A stretch of DNA of 64,000 nt from the NCBI GenBank assembly GCA_039619475.1, contig CM077116.1, forward strand, positions 376,266,188 to 376,330,187. Reading direction: 5' to 3'. Made by a program: the position numbers and the translations under genes. Every line of letters starts with the position of its first letter. The first letter of the stretch is position 1. The notes under the pieces are model-generated. The model had not been told where the DNA came from and did no database searches. It saw only the letters and a program-made list of their open reading frames with translations. Positions 1-11,179 of this stretch are shown here, piece after piece. The stretch comes from Icerya purchasi. Its lineage: Eukaryota; Arthropoda; Insecta; Hemiptera; Monophlebidae.

Positions 1-1700
1 ATCGGAAAATTGTTGTTACTTAGTTATGTTAATTTTATTACTAATGTTTTTGCATGTTTTAAAAACGAATTCTGGTTTATGTAGGACAGTAATAAGAAAA
101 ACAGATTCCAAGTAATTAATCCATGTTACATAACGTGCATGATTAAATATCTAGCTCTAAAATATTTATTTTTCAGGTAACTAGATTTTAGAAAAAATAA
201 ATAAATGAATAAAAAAAAATAAAATATAATTTTATCGCAAATACAGCAAAGTGGTTGAGCATAATGATTGATTAGATCATTTTGCAATGTAGATGTATCT
301 CATATATTTACAGTTTGCCACTTCATTCAAATGTTTATAAATACTAGCGTTTCCCCAATGGTCCAAATTCGACCATAATTATCATTAAAAATTTTAGAAA
401 AATATATATGAATTTGTATATTTCCAAAATTTTTTTCCCACTCCTATACATTAGTTCATTATATATTTAAGAACAGATACTTCTATATGTACTTTCAACA
501 CAAAAATTAAATGATACCTTAAGATTTAGTACACTGTAAAAAAGCCAATAATGATGATTATTAAGAAAAATTAAAACATTTCAATAAGAACAGATTTACT
601 GGCTGCAGCGATTTCCTTTTTCACATTTTGTATTACTTTTTTATTTAAATACGAAAAAAAAAGTATAACTGTTTCCAAAATTTTGTGTACTGAAAGCTCT
701 AAAGATCATCAATAGTTACTAAACAGAAAAAAAAAAACAAGAACATCGGTTAATAAACAGAAAATTTTTACAAAAATAATATTAATCCAGTGTTTTGAAG
801 ATTGAAAATTTTTCTAAACGAACTAAAAGAAAAAAAGAGGTTAGCCGGGAAGGATGTTTCATGTACTGAACATTCTGTGAGTTAATTTAAAGATTACCAT
901 AATTTACATTTACATAATATTAAATTCAAAACAAAGATATTTAATTTTTAATTTGAAATATCGTATATATTTCTCGCCCTGTATTAACATAAATGTGTTT
1001 ATGTTTAAAAATTTTTACGCCTTTGCTTGTCATTTTCGATATTTTTTTGAAACCAGGGTTGAATCGCCAAGGAATTAAATATATAATTAAAATCGTAGAT
1101 AACAGAAAAAACTTCAATGAACGTATCCTCAAATAAATTTGCTAGATACTAATAAGAAAGAAAGATAATATAAGGAATATGTATCAGAAGCAAATTCAAT
1201 CCAGTTATGTTACACTTTAAATGATTTAGAGTTGATAGTTTGTAATTTTTTATATACGGTTGACTCTATACGTTAGCAAAAAAAAAAGAAAATGAAGAAA
1301 ACCGACAATCCATTTGACCGATAATTAATATTAATAATTGTCGTCCGTTTCGTGTCACCATTGCTAACAGAACTCTTAAATTTACATCGCGAAAGTCTGT
1401 GTTTATGAGTATTTCACGCTGAAGTCGTTATTTCAAAAAAAAAAAATAATAGAAAATATTTTAAAAAAGCGAATAACCAAATAAAATCATGTAAAATATG
1501 TGTTTTGTGATTATATATATATATATATGTGTATGTATATAAAAATATGCTATACGCGCGGAAAAACTAAATCGTTAATGAAGAACGGTATTTTTTGAAC
1601 GGAATTTCTGATAGCAGTATCTGGTAACTCGTGTTTCTCACTAACACAGATGACAACGTTTAACGGATGATACCTGAAAATACCGTAGGTGGTCTGTAAA
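1..1700. other. AT-rich DNA, no gene seen
   Basis: The stretch is AT-rich with many A and T runs and a short TA microsatellite near 1,514-1,529. All six frames are broken and no transposon domain, tRNA-like fold or good splice pair was recognised. Confidence 0.6.
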
Positions 1701-1715
1701 AAGGTCTGAGTTCGC

Positions 1716-1792
1716 CTGCGCCCGAAAGAGGCTGCGCCCGATAGAGTCTGCGCCCGATAGAGTCGCGCCCAAAAGATCGCGGCCGATAGAGC
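1716..1792. repeat. 16-bp GC-rich tandem repeat
   Basis: Three copies of a 16-bp unit of the form CTGCGCCCGATAGAGT (1,716-1,731, 1,732-1,747, 1,748-1,763) are followed by two degenerate copies up to about 1,792. The array is much richer in GC than its surroundings. The 83-codon minus-strand frame across it is a by-product of the repeat. A loosely similar set of short TTTCGGCC/TTTCGAGCC units lies at about 57,520-57,600. Confidence 0.75.
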
Positions 1793-1799
1793 GGTCCCC

Positions 1800-3360
1800 A
1801 TAAAGTATGCCTTACACGTTTTAAAACTTCTTTTTAAATTTTATCGTTTAAAAATTTATTCTATATTTTTCGGAATATAGAAAATATTTGTTTGACCTGT
1901 ATTATTAACAATTACGAATTGTTCGTTCTGCGTAAGTAAATAACCATTACAGAGGTTAAAAATAAAACATTTTTTTTTTTCGTTTTTAAAAAAAAAAAAG
2001 TAATTTTACTTTATTTTAATATATGGTATTTATAGGAAAAATTAAATAACAGAGTCATTATTGCGAAAATATTAAAAATTTCGGGAAAATATTAAGAATT
2101 TTAGGTGTTGCTGTTATTTTTTGAGCTTATAATGTTTTTTTTATTTCGACGTATTTTTTATGTTCATTTTCTAAATTCATCTGCACGACTTTAATAAAAA
2201 TATCGCCACAAATTTTTATACCATCGCCACATCGTCGGTCGATTACTACTTTAACTTCATAATCCCCGACGCCCCCCCCCCCCACAGGGCTATGTGACTT
2301 ACTTTACTTTTTACTTAATCGTTATATTACTAAACTTGTTTTTTTCACCATATCTTTCAACGAAACTTCTAAAATACAACGTTTATATTGAAGAATTTCG
2401 ATTAGCATGGGGGAAGTGTTCAATATTGGATGAATTTTTTCTACATATATTACGCTGAGTAATATTCGACGTGTATATTGTTTCTATCGATCGCTTACGC
2501 AATTTTTACGCAACATTCGACAAATTAAAATATATAATATATAGTATAATATTAAGAAATAAAATTTAACCGTATTCGTACGTAGCAGGTCTTCGCTATA
2601 TGGTGGTTTCTGCAAAATGTTAGACAATGACATGACGGATTAGCACGATGTAGGATGGGAGCAGGTGAGGTCATCAAACGTGTTCTCATTGTTCTCGACA
2701 ATGTAGTTACAAGTTCACTGTCAGTCAAGTAAATCTCTTTTTTTCTTCCCATTCTCGAACCAGCCATTTTATATTCTATGCTTCACCGCTACACTGACTG
2801 CTGCTATTGCGAAGTAATTCGTGAAACTCTCTCGTCAAGTACAGAGGCATTCTTTATTCCTGTTTACATCTCTATTCTTCCGTTAGGGCTTCATTGGTCC
2901 AGAGTCTCGGGGAAACTACAAAGTTCATTCATACTAGACCTGTAATGAATTCCTCGGCGCTCTTTGAAAGACAAAAAAAAAAACGGATTTATTTGCGAAG
3001 TTACAAAAAAAAAACAAAAAACAAACAAAAAACCAAAAAAACCGCATCTCTTTTATTTTCCCTCAATACTGATTTGATTATTGTATAAACTATTTTTGAG
3101 GGAAGTCATCGTGGCGGCATTTTAACTATCTCATTCTAAACATTTATTAGTTTATGACCATTTTGGAAGTGAATGTTTAAATTTTAAGATAATATTTAAT
3201 TTTTCTGTTTTTATTTAAAAACATCATTGGGGGAGAACAAAGTGTCCATGTTTAAAATAAAATTTTTCGAATTTTCAGATTTTGAGCGTTTTTATAGACG
3301 AGCTAGTTCTTTTTAAAAACTAGAATTGTATGTTGTTTTCCATGTGAACGGGAAGTGAAC
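1800..3360. other. AT-rich DNA, no gene seen
   Basis: This stretch contains A/T homopolymers and a C run of about 13 at 2,271-2,283. Short frames on both strands show no recognisable domain. Confidence 0.55.
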
Positions 3361-3365
3361 ATTTT

Positions 3366-3410
3366 CGAGCGTTAAAGCTTCTTCGAGCGTTAAAGCTTTC
3401 TCGAGCGTTC
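3366..3410. repeat. 18-bp tandem repeat, three copies
   Basis: The unit CGAGCGTTAAAGCTT recurs at 3,366, 3,384 and 3,402 with a period of 18 bp. The third copy is diverged. No coding meaning is apparent. Confidence 0.7.
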
Positions 3411-3540
3411 AGCAACATAATAAACGTGATTAACTCAAAATATTATTAATTTACCCCATGGGGAAACATAATTCGGAGAAAGACTAATTTTTTTGTAAAA
3501 CATTAAAATATCAATTTTAATTCCCGCGGAAATGTCACGA

Positions 3541-4030
3541 TCACGATATGCCTTTGTCAATCCACTCCTGGATAAAGGCTTTCTCCAAAACATCTTCTAT
3601 CCACTTCTGTTCTGTGCATTTCTCATCCGGTTCTTTCCAGCTACCTTTACTATATCATCCTGCCAACGCGTCATTGGTCTTCCTTGGTGTCTTTTTTTTT
3701 TTTGCCTATTGGCCATCATTGCAAGACACACTTCGACCATCTATTATCGTTTCTTCTAGCTACGTGACCAGCCCAACTCCATTTCATTTTGGCCGTCTGT
3801 TTCACCGCGTCGTCTAGCCCTGTTTGTTCGCGTATCCATCTATATTACGAATACGATCTATCTGCTTTATATTTAGCATTTTCCTTTTATGCGCAGTTTG
3901 GGTTTTTCTGATCCTTAGATTTTGTGAATGGCCACGTTTCCGAACTATATGTCAGGACTGGAAGATTGGAAATTTGAATAAAGGAAACGAATTTGAAATC
4001 GCAATAGTGTACACAAGCTATCACTAATGG
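3541..4030 (-). pseudogene. RTE-like non-LTR retrotransposon, 3' end of ORF (broken)
   Basis: Read on the minus strand, this gives the C-terminal tail common to RTE-like arthropod retrotransposons. In order there is LPVLTYSSETWPFTKSK near 4,000, then REQTGLDDAVKQ, KMKWSWAGHVARRND, a basic GRPMTRWQDDIVKVAG block, and FIQEWIDKG just before a stop at 3,541-3,543. Several frame changes separate these blocks: an A run at about 3,690-3,702 shifts the frame ahead of the GRP block, and stops interrupt the middle. The copy is therefore a 5'-truncated, dead fragment of roughly 160 codons. The RT catalytic core is absent. The short plus-strand frames over the same bases are shadows. The RTE-like assignment rests on the GHVAR...GRP..RW.DDI..VAG pattern; a neighbouring clade cannot be excluded. 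Confidence 0.8.
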
Positions 4031-4099
4031 AAATAGTACACGTATCTTACTGTTACTTATACAGCGTTTTTCGCTTGAGGAGTAGAAATTTTCGAACAT

Positions 4100-6324
4100 T
4101 ACCGTTACCTTTTTTATTTATTTATTTTTTTTTAGCGCAAAAAAGGTAATTTCATTAGAGCGTATTGTCGCTTTAAATTTATTCTCACATTATAGGTGCT
4201 AGGGCCGCTTTTACTTGTTACCCTCTACTGATAACTGAGCGGGAATTATTTTGTTTCATCCTCGTTAATAAATCATAGAATCACTTTCTCTTAGAACTGC
4301 AGTTAGTTATTAGTTGTGGCAAGTGAAGCCTACACGGACTATACGATTTTTCAAAGAGGCAAGACAAATCAGAATGCAGCCGCCATGGAATAAAACTGTA
4401 TCGAAGAGAAATTACCATTATAAACGACTTAATTACTTATACGGAAATTATTTACTTGGCCGTTGTAACGGTTAAGTTTGAAGTTCACTTTTGTTATATT
4501 CTAAATATAACAATGAATCGAACTGATAGTAACCGATTAAAGTCATCGTTAATTTCTGTTCATTTCATGATGGAATTTTACGAGCGCTAAAGACACATTG
4601 CATTTACATTTTTCTACGATACGTTTTAATGATCTCAGTCGATTGCAATTATAGCTATTTTATCAAAAAAATCTATTCGGAATAGCTAAAATCAAGAGGC
4701 TATATCGGCATTAAAATACAAGAATCTGCAGCGTCCTCATACTGCGATGGCCGCAGACGCTATTATCACTTTGCCTGCGGCGCAGCTATTTTAGCGACAT
4801 GTAATCCACGCAAGTTGCTGGTCAAAAAGCTCTTAACAAAGAAATGGATGAACAAAGAGACTAATGAGCTTTTGAACCTGCGCATGTTATCGAACGTCCG
4901 GTATAATCCTAATGAAACCGAGATTAAGTTTGTCTGTGAGATATTTTCAGTTACTGAACATCTTTTTCGAATGTTTCGCTTTGTCATCTGATGGCCGTTC
5001 TTTTTTCTTTTTTATTATTATTATTTATCGACAATTTTATATGCCCGCAACGGGCTTAACGTCTAATTACACCGTGGCACTAATAAAACTGAATGTATAT
5101 ATTAGATCAGAGTCAATTGCACTTCATACCCGTTTATATTTAATGCTAAACAGTATTAATAGTATAACTTCTGATAATAATAATTATTTAGTCAACAGAT
5201 TAAGGCTGTATTTTTCCCCTTGACTGTTGAAAAAAAAGAACCAGAGAGAGATAATGTTTTATTAACTTAACGACTTTTAATAGCATTCTTTTTTTCTTTT
5301 TTTTTTCGTAGATTCGCAATAGCATTGTTATAGTGCACGTTGTCGCGATCATTTGTTTACTTCGTTTACCACTTTATACCATTATGATTTTTAATTTCTT
5401 ACGTCCACCGTCAATCTCGAAATTTTTTATGAAAGAAAAAAAAATTTCCCCGAAAGGGGAAAAGTAACGTAGACGTTCGGTAACTTAAATCGTATTTTAA
5501 TTAAAAATCAGATCGAATCAAATCGAAACATATATTTAAATAAATGCAATTACAAAATATGATATACATAATTAAAATTGACCGTGAGTGCAGCACGATT
5601 TGCAGAATGCATTATTTTACATGGGTTAAACTCTACATATGTATATAAGTAGTTCCCGATTTATCAAAAATTTGTGATCTATAATTTACAGTATATGTAT
5701 TATATTTAGCCCGTGTTTCAATGATGTTTTATTAGTATTTATGGTACTAATAGTACGTCTACATTCATAACTTAAATGGTGGTAAAATCTCACTTACGCA
5801 CTAACGTTAATTACATATACACATGCGAGTCAACATTTTTACTTTTTTTGAAAATTCAACATAAAAAAATTTACTTTTTCAAACTATTAAACTGAACACT
5901 GCTAAAATTACACGCGTATCTCTGTTATTAGCAGTAATAATAACTTTCGTAATAACGATAATATACTAATTAATAAAACAACGAACATTTGGAAATAAAT
6001 TGCAAAACTGTTAAAAGAAAACGGAAAAATTATTTATTTTAAATGTTTAAAATTTGCATGAATTATTATTTTCGAGTGACCTTGTTTTGAAACACATGTG
6101 TGCAATGAGTTCAGGGTCGAGGATCGTAACAAAGCTAATGAGAATTGGATACGGTGTCGGTTCGAAAGCAACGTTGCTTATTTAAAATATACGAACAACT
6201 CTTTTTTGTTTTGCTTAAAGAAACCTACTGAGGACAATGCGCTAAAAAATAGAGGAAATCTACACGATTCTGCGAGTTTAATTAAATTGAAAATACGTGT
6301 GTATTCATTTAATTTTTTTTTATG
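4100..6324. other. AT-rich DNA, no gene seen
   Basis: Only short unsupported frames and homopolymers are present. The 103-codon frame at 4,912-5,223 has no recognisable motif, codon bias or splice context and was not called. Confidence 0.5.
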
Positions 6325-6577
6325 CAGGGTGCGGCAGCATAATTTCCTTTTCTTTAAAAACGCAACACTGTTTTTCTACTAAATTTTGTTAAAGAGAAAC
6401 AATAACAGAAAATCGAAATAACGGATACTCTAGATCCCCCATTGGGGCAATATGTACGCTTCTTCCCTTCTCGCAGTTTTATTTCGATTTTCTACTTTAT
6501 TATTTCTCTTTAACAAAATTTAGCAGAAAAACAGTGGCGCATTTTTAAAGAAAAGGAAGTTATGCTGCCGCACCCTG
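6325..6577. mobile_element. Palindromic MITE with about 97-bp terminal inverted repeats
   Basis: The left arm starts CAGGGTGCGGCAGCATAA at 6,325 and runs to about 6,421. The right arm (about 6,479-6,577) is its reverse complement with few mismatches and ends TTATGCTGCCGCACCCTG. The loop of about 57 bp has no coding capacity. Length, symmetry and lack of a transposase fit a MITE or foldback derivative of a DNA transposon. The flanks (TATG on the left, TGTA on the right) show no clear target-site duplication, so the superfamily is left open. Confidence 0.8.
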
Positions 6578-7130
6578 TGTATATATGAATATTAAAAGGA
6601 TTTCATCTGTGGCAAAAGTCTTTCGAGTGTAACGTGTTTTAAAAGCACGGTTAGAACGATCAGACATTATTTTTTAGTTTTATAAATAATTTCTTACGGT
6701 TTTTGGGAGTTTTTCAAAAAAATTCTATACAAAATTATTTTTTCAATCTAAAGTAATAAAAAAGTAAAACTCCGGTATGATTGATAAAAAACATTAACGA
6801 AAGAATTACCGCATAAAATGAAAAAAATAAAAAAACAAAATAAACGGAATAACGATTTCCAAGAATGGCACCGCATCCAGTTCTAAAGTGGAAGTGACTC
6901 TGAATGTTGCCGATGAAAATTAGAATTTTAACATTCCGACTCATTTTATACTTTTGTTGTTGCAATAAGTTTATAATAATGAAATTGCCCTTGATTAATT
7001 TTTTTCTTGACATCTCATACCGATGGAGGGTCCTATAAATCAATAACAGTAGTAATATGGACGCTGTGCATGACGACTTCCGGCGAGCATGTAGCTAAAT
7101 GAGAGCGGTTGTTCGAAGTTTAAATGGTTT
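6578..7130. other. AT-rich DNA, no gene seen
   Basis: The 102-codon minus-strand frame at 6,735-7,043 is low-complexity and rich in Phe, Lys and Ile. It was not called. Confidence 0.45.
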
Positions 7131-7139
7131 ATGAGATCC

Positions 7140-7312
7140 CGGATCTGTCAACAATGAACGAGATTATCCAACAACATAAGTCAAATCCATCCAAGGAAAG
7201 GTGACTTGGGGAGACCAGAAAAGGAGAAGAATACATAGTAACCCTACAGCGAGATGTCAAGGATATTAATAATAAATTCTGTACAACTCAGGAATTTAAA
7301 GAAAATTTACCT
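7140..7312 (+). pseudogene. Possible non-LTR retrotransposon C-terminal scrap
   Basis: Two plus-strand frames give KGDLGRPEKEK-like and LQRDVKDINNKFCTTQEF blocks, separated by frame changes. This resembles the GRPxxRW...ERDLK...W tail found after the RT of many CR1- and RTE-like elements. No RT motif precedes it and the similarity is short, so chance resemblance is possible. If real, it is a heavily decayed fragment under 60 codons. Confidence 0.3.
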
Positions 7313-7664
7313 TATTTATTTATTTATTTTCTTAAAATAATTTCTTTATAAAATTAAAAAAAGCAAATATTAATTTTCGGTAGAATTCACTCGGTTTATC
7401 ATCATGCGGTCGGTAAAAGCCATGAAATAGACTCGAAGAAAACTAATAATGCATCAAAAACAAGGTAAAAATTAAAAAATCACCCCCAAAGAGGAAAGAA
7501 GAAAGAGAAACAAAGTGTTGGGTTTCACAGTTCTAAGGGTCGCTCACGTGGGTTGCCGAGGTTTTTGTGATTAAACCGCTACTGAACTCTGGGCGGGCAG
7601 ACAAGATTAAGAGTAGTTCATGTGAGTGCCTCGTGATAGCATACAGTTGCACAAAAGCTTCCTC

Positions 7665-7696
<32 letters not shown>

Positions 7697-8240
7697 TGAC
7701 TATACTGTAAAAGCAGAGCCTAAAGCGTACAAAAACTGCCAAAGAGAACCTCAAACACTGCAGCCACAACTGCAACATCGGAACTCGCAATGTCGACGGC
7801 TGGAAAAAAAGGAACTGGCTAATGTTCTTTTTTAAAAATAAATCGAACATATTTTCTTAATGATTAGCAAATAAAGACGATAATTTACGAGAATGAAAAC
7901 AAAATGAAAATAACTAGTAAGAAGAAAAAGAAGAAAGAACTATAAATTTTAAATAGCGCGCTCACCTCAACCAAAATAGTTGTTCTATTTTCTTTTCTAA
8001 ATGAAAATATCCTGAGAATTTAATAATATATACCAAATTCATCTTTCCTAACATCATTCAATCGAATTGTTCATCTATTACTATTTTCATATATATTAAT
8101 AAATTTTTATTTTCGAAATTAAAAATTCTTAATAAAATTATTCGGATTTCTCCTTTCTAGATGAAGATTAATTCGGTATTTTCAAATTCCAAATATGTAA
8201 TATTAAATCTATCTTTTTTTTTTTTAATTCGGAATGCGCG
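7313..8240. other. AT-rich DNA with T runs, no gene seen
   Basis: A T run of about 23 lies at 7,669-7,692. Around 7,740-7,820 the sequence is locally richer in GC but shows no stable frame. The 105-codon minus-strand frame here runs through the homopolymer and is not credible. Confidence 0.45.
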
Positions 8241-8276
8241 TACGCAATCCCGACTAACAAAAATTACGCACTCGAG

Positions 8277-8359
8277 ATATCCAAGGTTTCAACTGACCGC
8301 AATGCAATGGTGAGCCTCGATCTAACGGAGGAACTGCGCCTTACTGATATTGCCGCCAG
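8277..8359 (+). other. Candidate internal coding exon of a host gene
   Basis: A very strong donor, GCCGCCAG followed by GTAAGT, sits at 8,360-8,365. The frame ending there stays open from before 8,241 and codes for residues including VSTDRNAMVSLDLTEELRL and TDIAA. This stretch is near 50 percent GC in a flank near 30 percent. A branch-like GACTAAC at 8,251-8,257 lies about 20 bases before an AG at 8,275-8,276, with no earlier AG after the T run at about 8,214-8,225; a second AG at 8,284-8,285 is an alternative. The donor is in phase 2. The product is not recognised, and the link to other exons in the window is unknown. Confidence 0.35.
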
Positions 8360-9022
8360 GTAAGTATAAATTTATCTTTATTAATATATGCCTTTTCTAT
8401 CTTCTAGTACTAAAGATAGGACACATTCCTAGAATATTCTATTTAGTACTGAATTTATTTGCTATTATTTTTCTTCAAAAACATACTCTTCTTCATCATT
8501 ATTTGCATAATTTTCAAGCATTGTTGTTAGGTTTAATTAAACATTCTGCATAAAATGAAGCTTGCAGCGAGAGTGCGAGCCGAAAAATAAAAAAAAATAA
8601 ATAAATAATTACTACGAAGTCTGGGTTGACTAATTTAACGATGGATCAATATTTCCACACATTTCCGAGCAATAACGTCATCAGAAATTATCGATATTCG
8701 AATTAAGTCGATGCTTCACGAAGAAGACCAGTAAGATTTATATATTAGTAAAGCAATTTTTAGTTAAGCAGGATAATAATATAGGTGTCTGCGTTAATTT
8801 TTACGCATATCTCTTTCTCTGTAATTGTTTAATCAGATGTATATTTTTCACTTATTGCGTAAACAATTTTTACTAATTGGATTAAAAAATCATTTTCCAG
8901 AACTATTAATGGAAATTAAAAAAAGGAAAGATTTTTATTTTTTTTTTTTTTTTTTTTTTTCGGGGCGCGCTGTCAGTTTTATGCAAACTTAAACTGATGT
9001 AAAAACGAAATTTTTACCTGTA

Positions 9023-9281
9023 GAAATCAGGTAGGCAACTATTTCAACACGATAAAGGGAAATTTTGCCATACGCGCGCTAGTCGCTCGCTCGATCTGAA
9101 CTACTTGATTACCTAAACCTATATACTTTTGCTTCGTGGTGCGACTGCTTTCCAGTCTGCCTTTGGCAATACTCTACTAGCAGTGTCAAGGTCATCGAAT
9201 ACTTTCTCAGATTGATTGACACTAGTGTGTACATTCTGAGTTGATTCCTTTACGGGTTAAAATAGTTGCCTATCTTATTTC
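9023..9281. mobile_element. Short TIR element (MITE-like)
   Basis: Arms of about 37 bp at 9,023-9,059 (core GGTAGGCAACTATTTCAAC) and 9,245-9,281 (core GTTAAAATAGTTGCCTATC) are inverted repeats with several mismatches. The 185-bp interior has no coding capacity. A T run at 8,936-8,960 followed by GCGCGC lies just to the left and may be the A tail of a separate minus-strand retrocopy. No target-site duplication was found by eye. Confidence 0.5.
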
Positions 9282-9599
9282 CGCGTGCGAACATTTCACA
9301 ATTTTTAATTTTATTATCGGACGTATAAAAATAAAAAGTCCGATGAACATCGGCCCTTACTCTGTTTATACGCAATTACCGTTTAAAACACTACTTAGAC
9401 TTCTTCGTAGGTGTTCCCCAGATCTTAAAGATAGTAGAGTTCACTGGTTCCTGTCGATGCGACGAATATTATTTATATACAGTGGAAAAAAAATGTATAT
9501 ACATTTATATACGCGTTGTCGGCAGTAAATTTATTAAATATTTTCGATGTAAATAAAAATCTTTCTTCAGTAATATGTATTTTTAGAATTTTTAAATTT

Positions 9600-9695
9600 G
9601 GCTCGCCACGAAGATGAATAATACTAATAATCCGTGTTCGACAAAAATAACAACCGATTATATATTTAATTTCGTACGCGATCAGCAAAATGAAG
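9600..9695 (-). mobile_element. I-like family, 3' terminal fragment, minus strand
   Basis: On the plus strand GGCTCGCCACGAAG begins a segment that matches 9,973-10,070 at many positions, sharing GTTCGACAAAAATAACAA and a following AATTTCGTACGCGATCAGCAA. It is therefore a second, shorter copy of the 3' end of the same minus-strand element. In element orientation the end reads GTGGCGAGCC. Confidence 0.6.
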
Positions 9696-9719
9696 GAACC
9701 AACGGAAGAGACGATAGAC

Positions 9720-9957
9720 AGCATCAAATATCGCTTGTTCTGGAGGCCATCGCTCTGCATTCATATTTATACTCATACTTTTTCTTACTTTATAAAGATC
9801 CTCTGTATATACATATATGAGATGTTCACGTGATATTCCAATTCTGGCCATACGCCGAATAAATTGTTTATTTCATTGCTTGTTTTATCTGGTATTTTAT
9901 TACGATACTTTGACTTTTTTTATGTATTCTTTCTGCCATTTTCTCTATTTATTATTA
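9720..9957. repeat. Dispersed repeat block, second copy at 58.85-59.04 kb
   Basis: This block aligns by eye with 58,853-59,037. Shared words include CTCTG.ATTCAT.TTTATAC, then GATGTTC, then ATTCCAATTC.G.CC.TA.GCC, ending in T-rich DNA. In both places it is followed at once by the minus-strand 3' end of an I-like retroelement. The unit is probably an older repeat or part of a duplicated segment. No coding function is seen. Confidence 0.6.
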
Positions 9958-10275
9958 TTTTTTTTTTTTTTTTTGGCTCGCTAACGAAGGACATTCTGTT
10001 CGACAAAAATAACAATAGATTATTTATTTAAATTCGTATGCAACTAGCAATGGAAATAATAAAGGAACCAAGAAGAATAATAAGAATGTTAAAGGAATTA
10101 TAAGCAAAGAAGGGCACGCTTAAGTAACAGAGCGGAACATTCGAAAAGGATGTGTTGAGAAGTCCACTGATTATCATTAGAAATGTGCAAAGGACAATAA
10201 GAAGAGTGTGCAAGTGAAAAACGATAACGAAACTAAGGAAGCTGAAAACGCAACCGAAATGAGGAAGAAATAATG
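9958..10275 (-). mobile_element. I-like non-LTR retrotransposon, 3' end, minus strand
   Basis: A T run at 9,958-9,974 is the A tail of a minus-strand copy. Reading inward on the minus strand there is a short 3' UTR ending TTAGCGAGCC and then a frame with DNQWTSQHILFECSALLLKR. That matches the post-RNase H H-x3-F-x-C tail of the nearly complete element at 23.6-29.6 kb (NHIFFECASISTERS). Only the last 100 or so codons remain, and stops follow. A sister copy lies at 59,050-59,435. Confidence 0.7.
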
Positions 10276-10299
10276 GGAATTCGAGTTTTTAATGGGCTC

Positions 10300-11178
10300 T
10301 CTCTTACCTAAACATTTTACGGTTTTCAGTGACGGGATGGAGTTGATTTAGTCTTCTCCTGTCCATACTTCAATTATTCTGAAACATTTAAACTTCTCTC
10401 CTTCCGTTCTACTCTCTACGTTGAGTGCTATCCTGAGGTCCGTCCTTTTTTCACTTCTTCCCCTTGGTTTCTTGTAAAATCTCCATTATAGCAGAATTCC
10501 ACGGTGTCCTACATTTCATTTCCTCTTTTTTCTCGCCCTGCGAATTATATAATTCTTACTCATGCGCTCTTTCGTGCACAACATATTTCTTTCTCACTCT
10601 TAATACACTGGCCTAGCGTGAATTCCGGGACACTCTGAAACTGAAGTGTTACTCAGTCGATATACTGTAGCCCATTCGTATTTCCCTCAACCGGTGCATT
10701 TCTCAGCATATTTTCATCATTGTTCTCCTCGGTTACTACGGTTTATATTCCTTCTCTCCCTCAAACCCTGATTCCTTGTATCCTTTAATCTGCCGTTCTA
10801 TAGCTGGTTTTTCAATTTTCCCTCAATGCTACGTTTAACTCTTTCTGCGATACCGTTGGACGTAGGTTTGCTTCCTGCGTCGCTTTTTCGTTTCTTTCTA
10901 GTTTCTTCTTCACTCTGTCCCTCCGCCCTTCCTTTCACAACTTTATATGTGATGCAGATCACATTTTATATGCGAATGATTCTGCATCGTTTCTGAACGT
11001 TCCTTTTTCCATTCTTTTAACCATCGGCCTTCCAACTCCTTATTGAGCGTTTTTTTCGTTTTCTTCTTACCGTCTTTCTCATTTGCCGTTAAATTCTTTT
11101 CACGCTCTATAGATGATGCTTCTGAGCGGCTTCAATGATTCGTGTTGAGCTATAGAGGTCTAACGGCGAAAATTTCAA
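10300..11178 (+). mobile_element. I-like non-LTR retrotransposon, decayed 3' part, plus strand
   Basis: The strand composition flips here from purine-rich to pyrimidine-rich, as on the coding strand of this family. Near the end one frame gives DADHILYANDSAS and then LLTIGLPTPY, corresponding to TNHIFFECAS and LLKLGLPTPY in the complete copy at 23.6-29.6 kb. The block ends near AACGGCGAAAAT at 11,163-11,174, like the GGCGA termini of other copies. Upstream of 10,900 it is too decayed to assign domains, so the left boundary is approximate. It stands back-to-back with the minus-strand copy at 9,958-10,275. Confidence 0.6.
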
Positions 11179-11179
11179 A

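Noticed and set aside
7740..7830. Possible start of a non-LTR endonuclease (NIGTRNV-like peptide)
   Set aside because: Only about seven residues resemble the family's start, and no later endonuclease motif follows in any frame.
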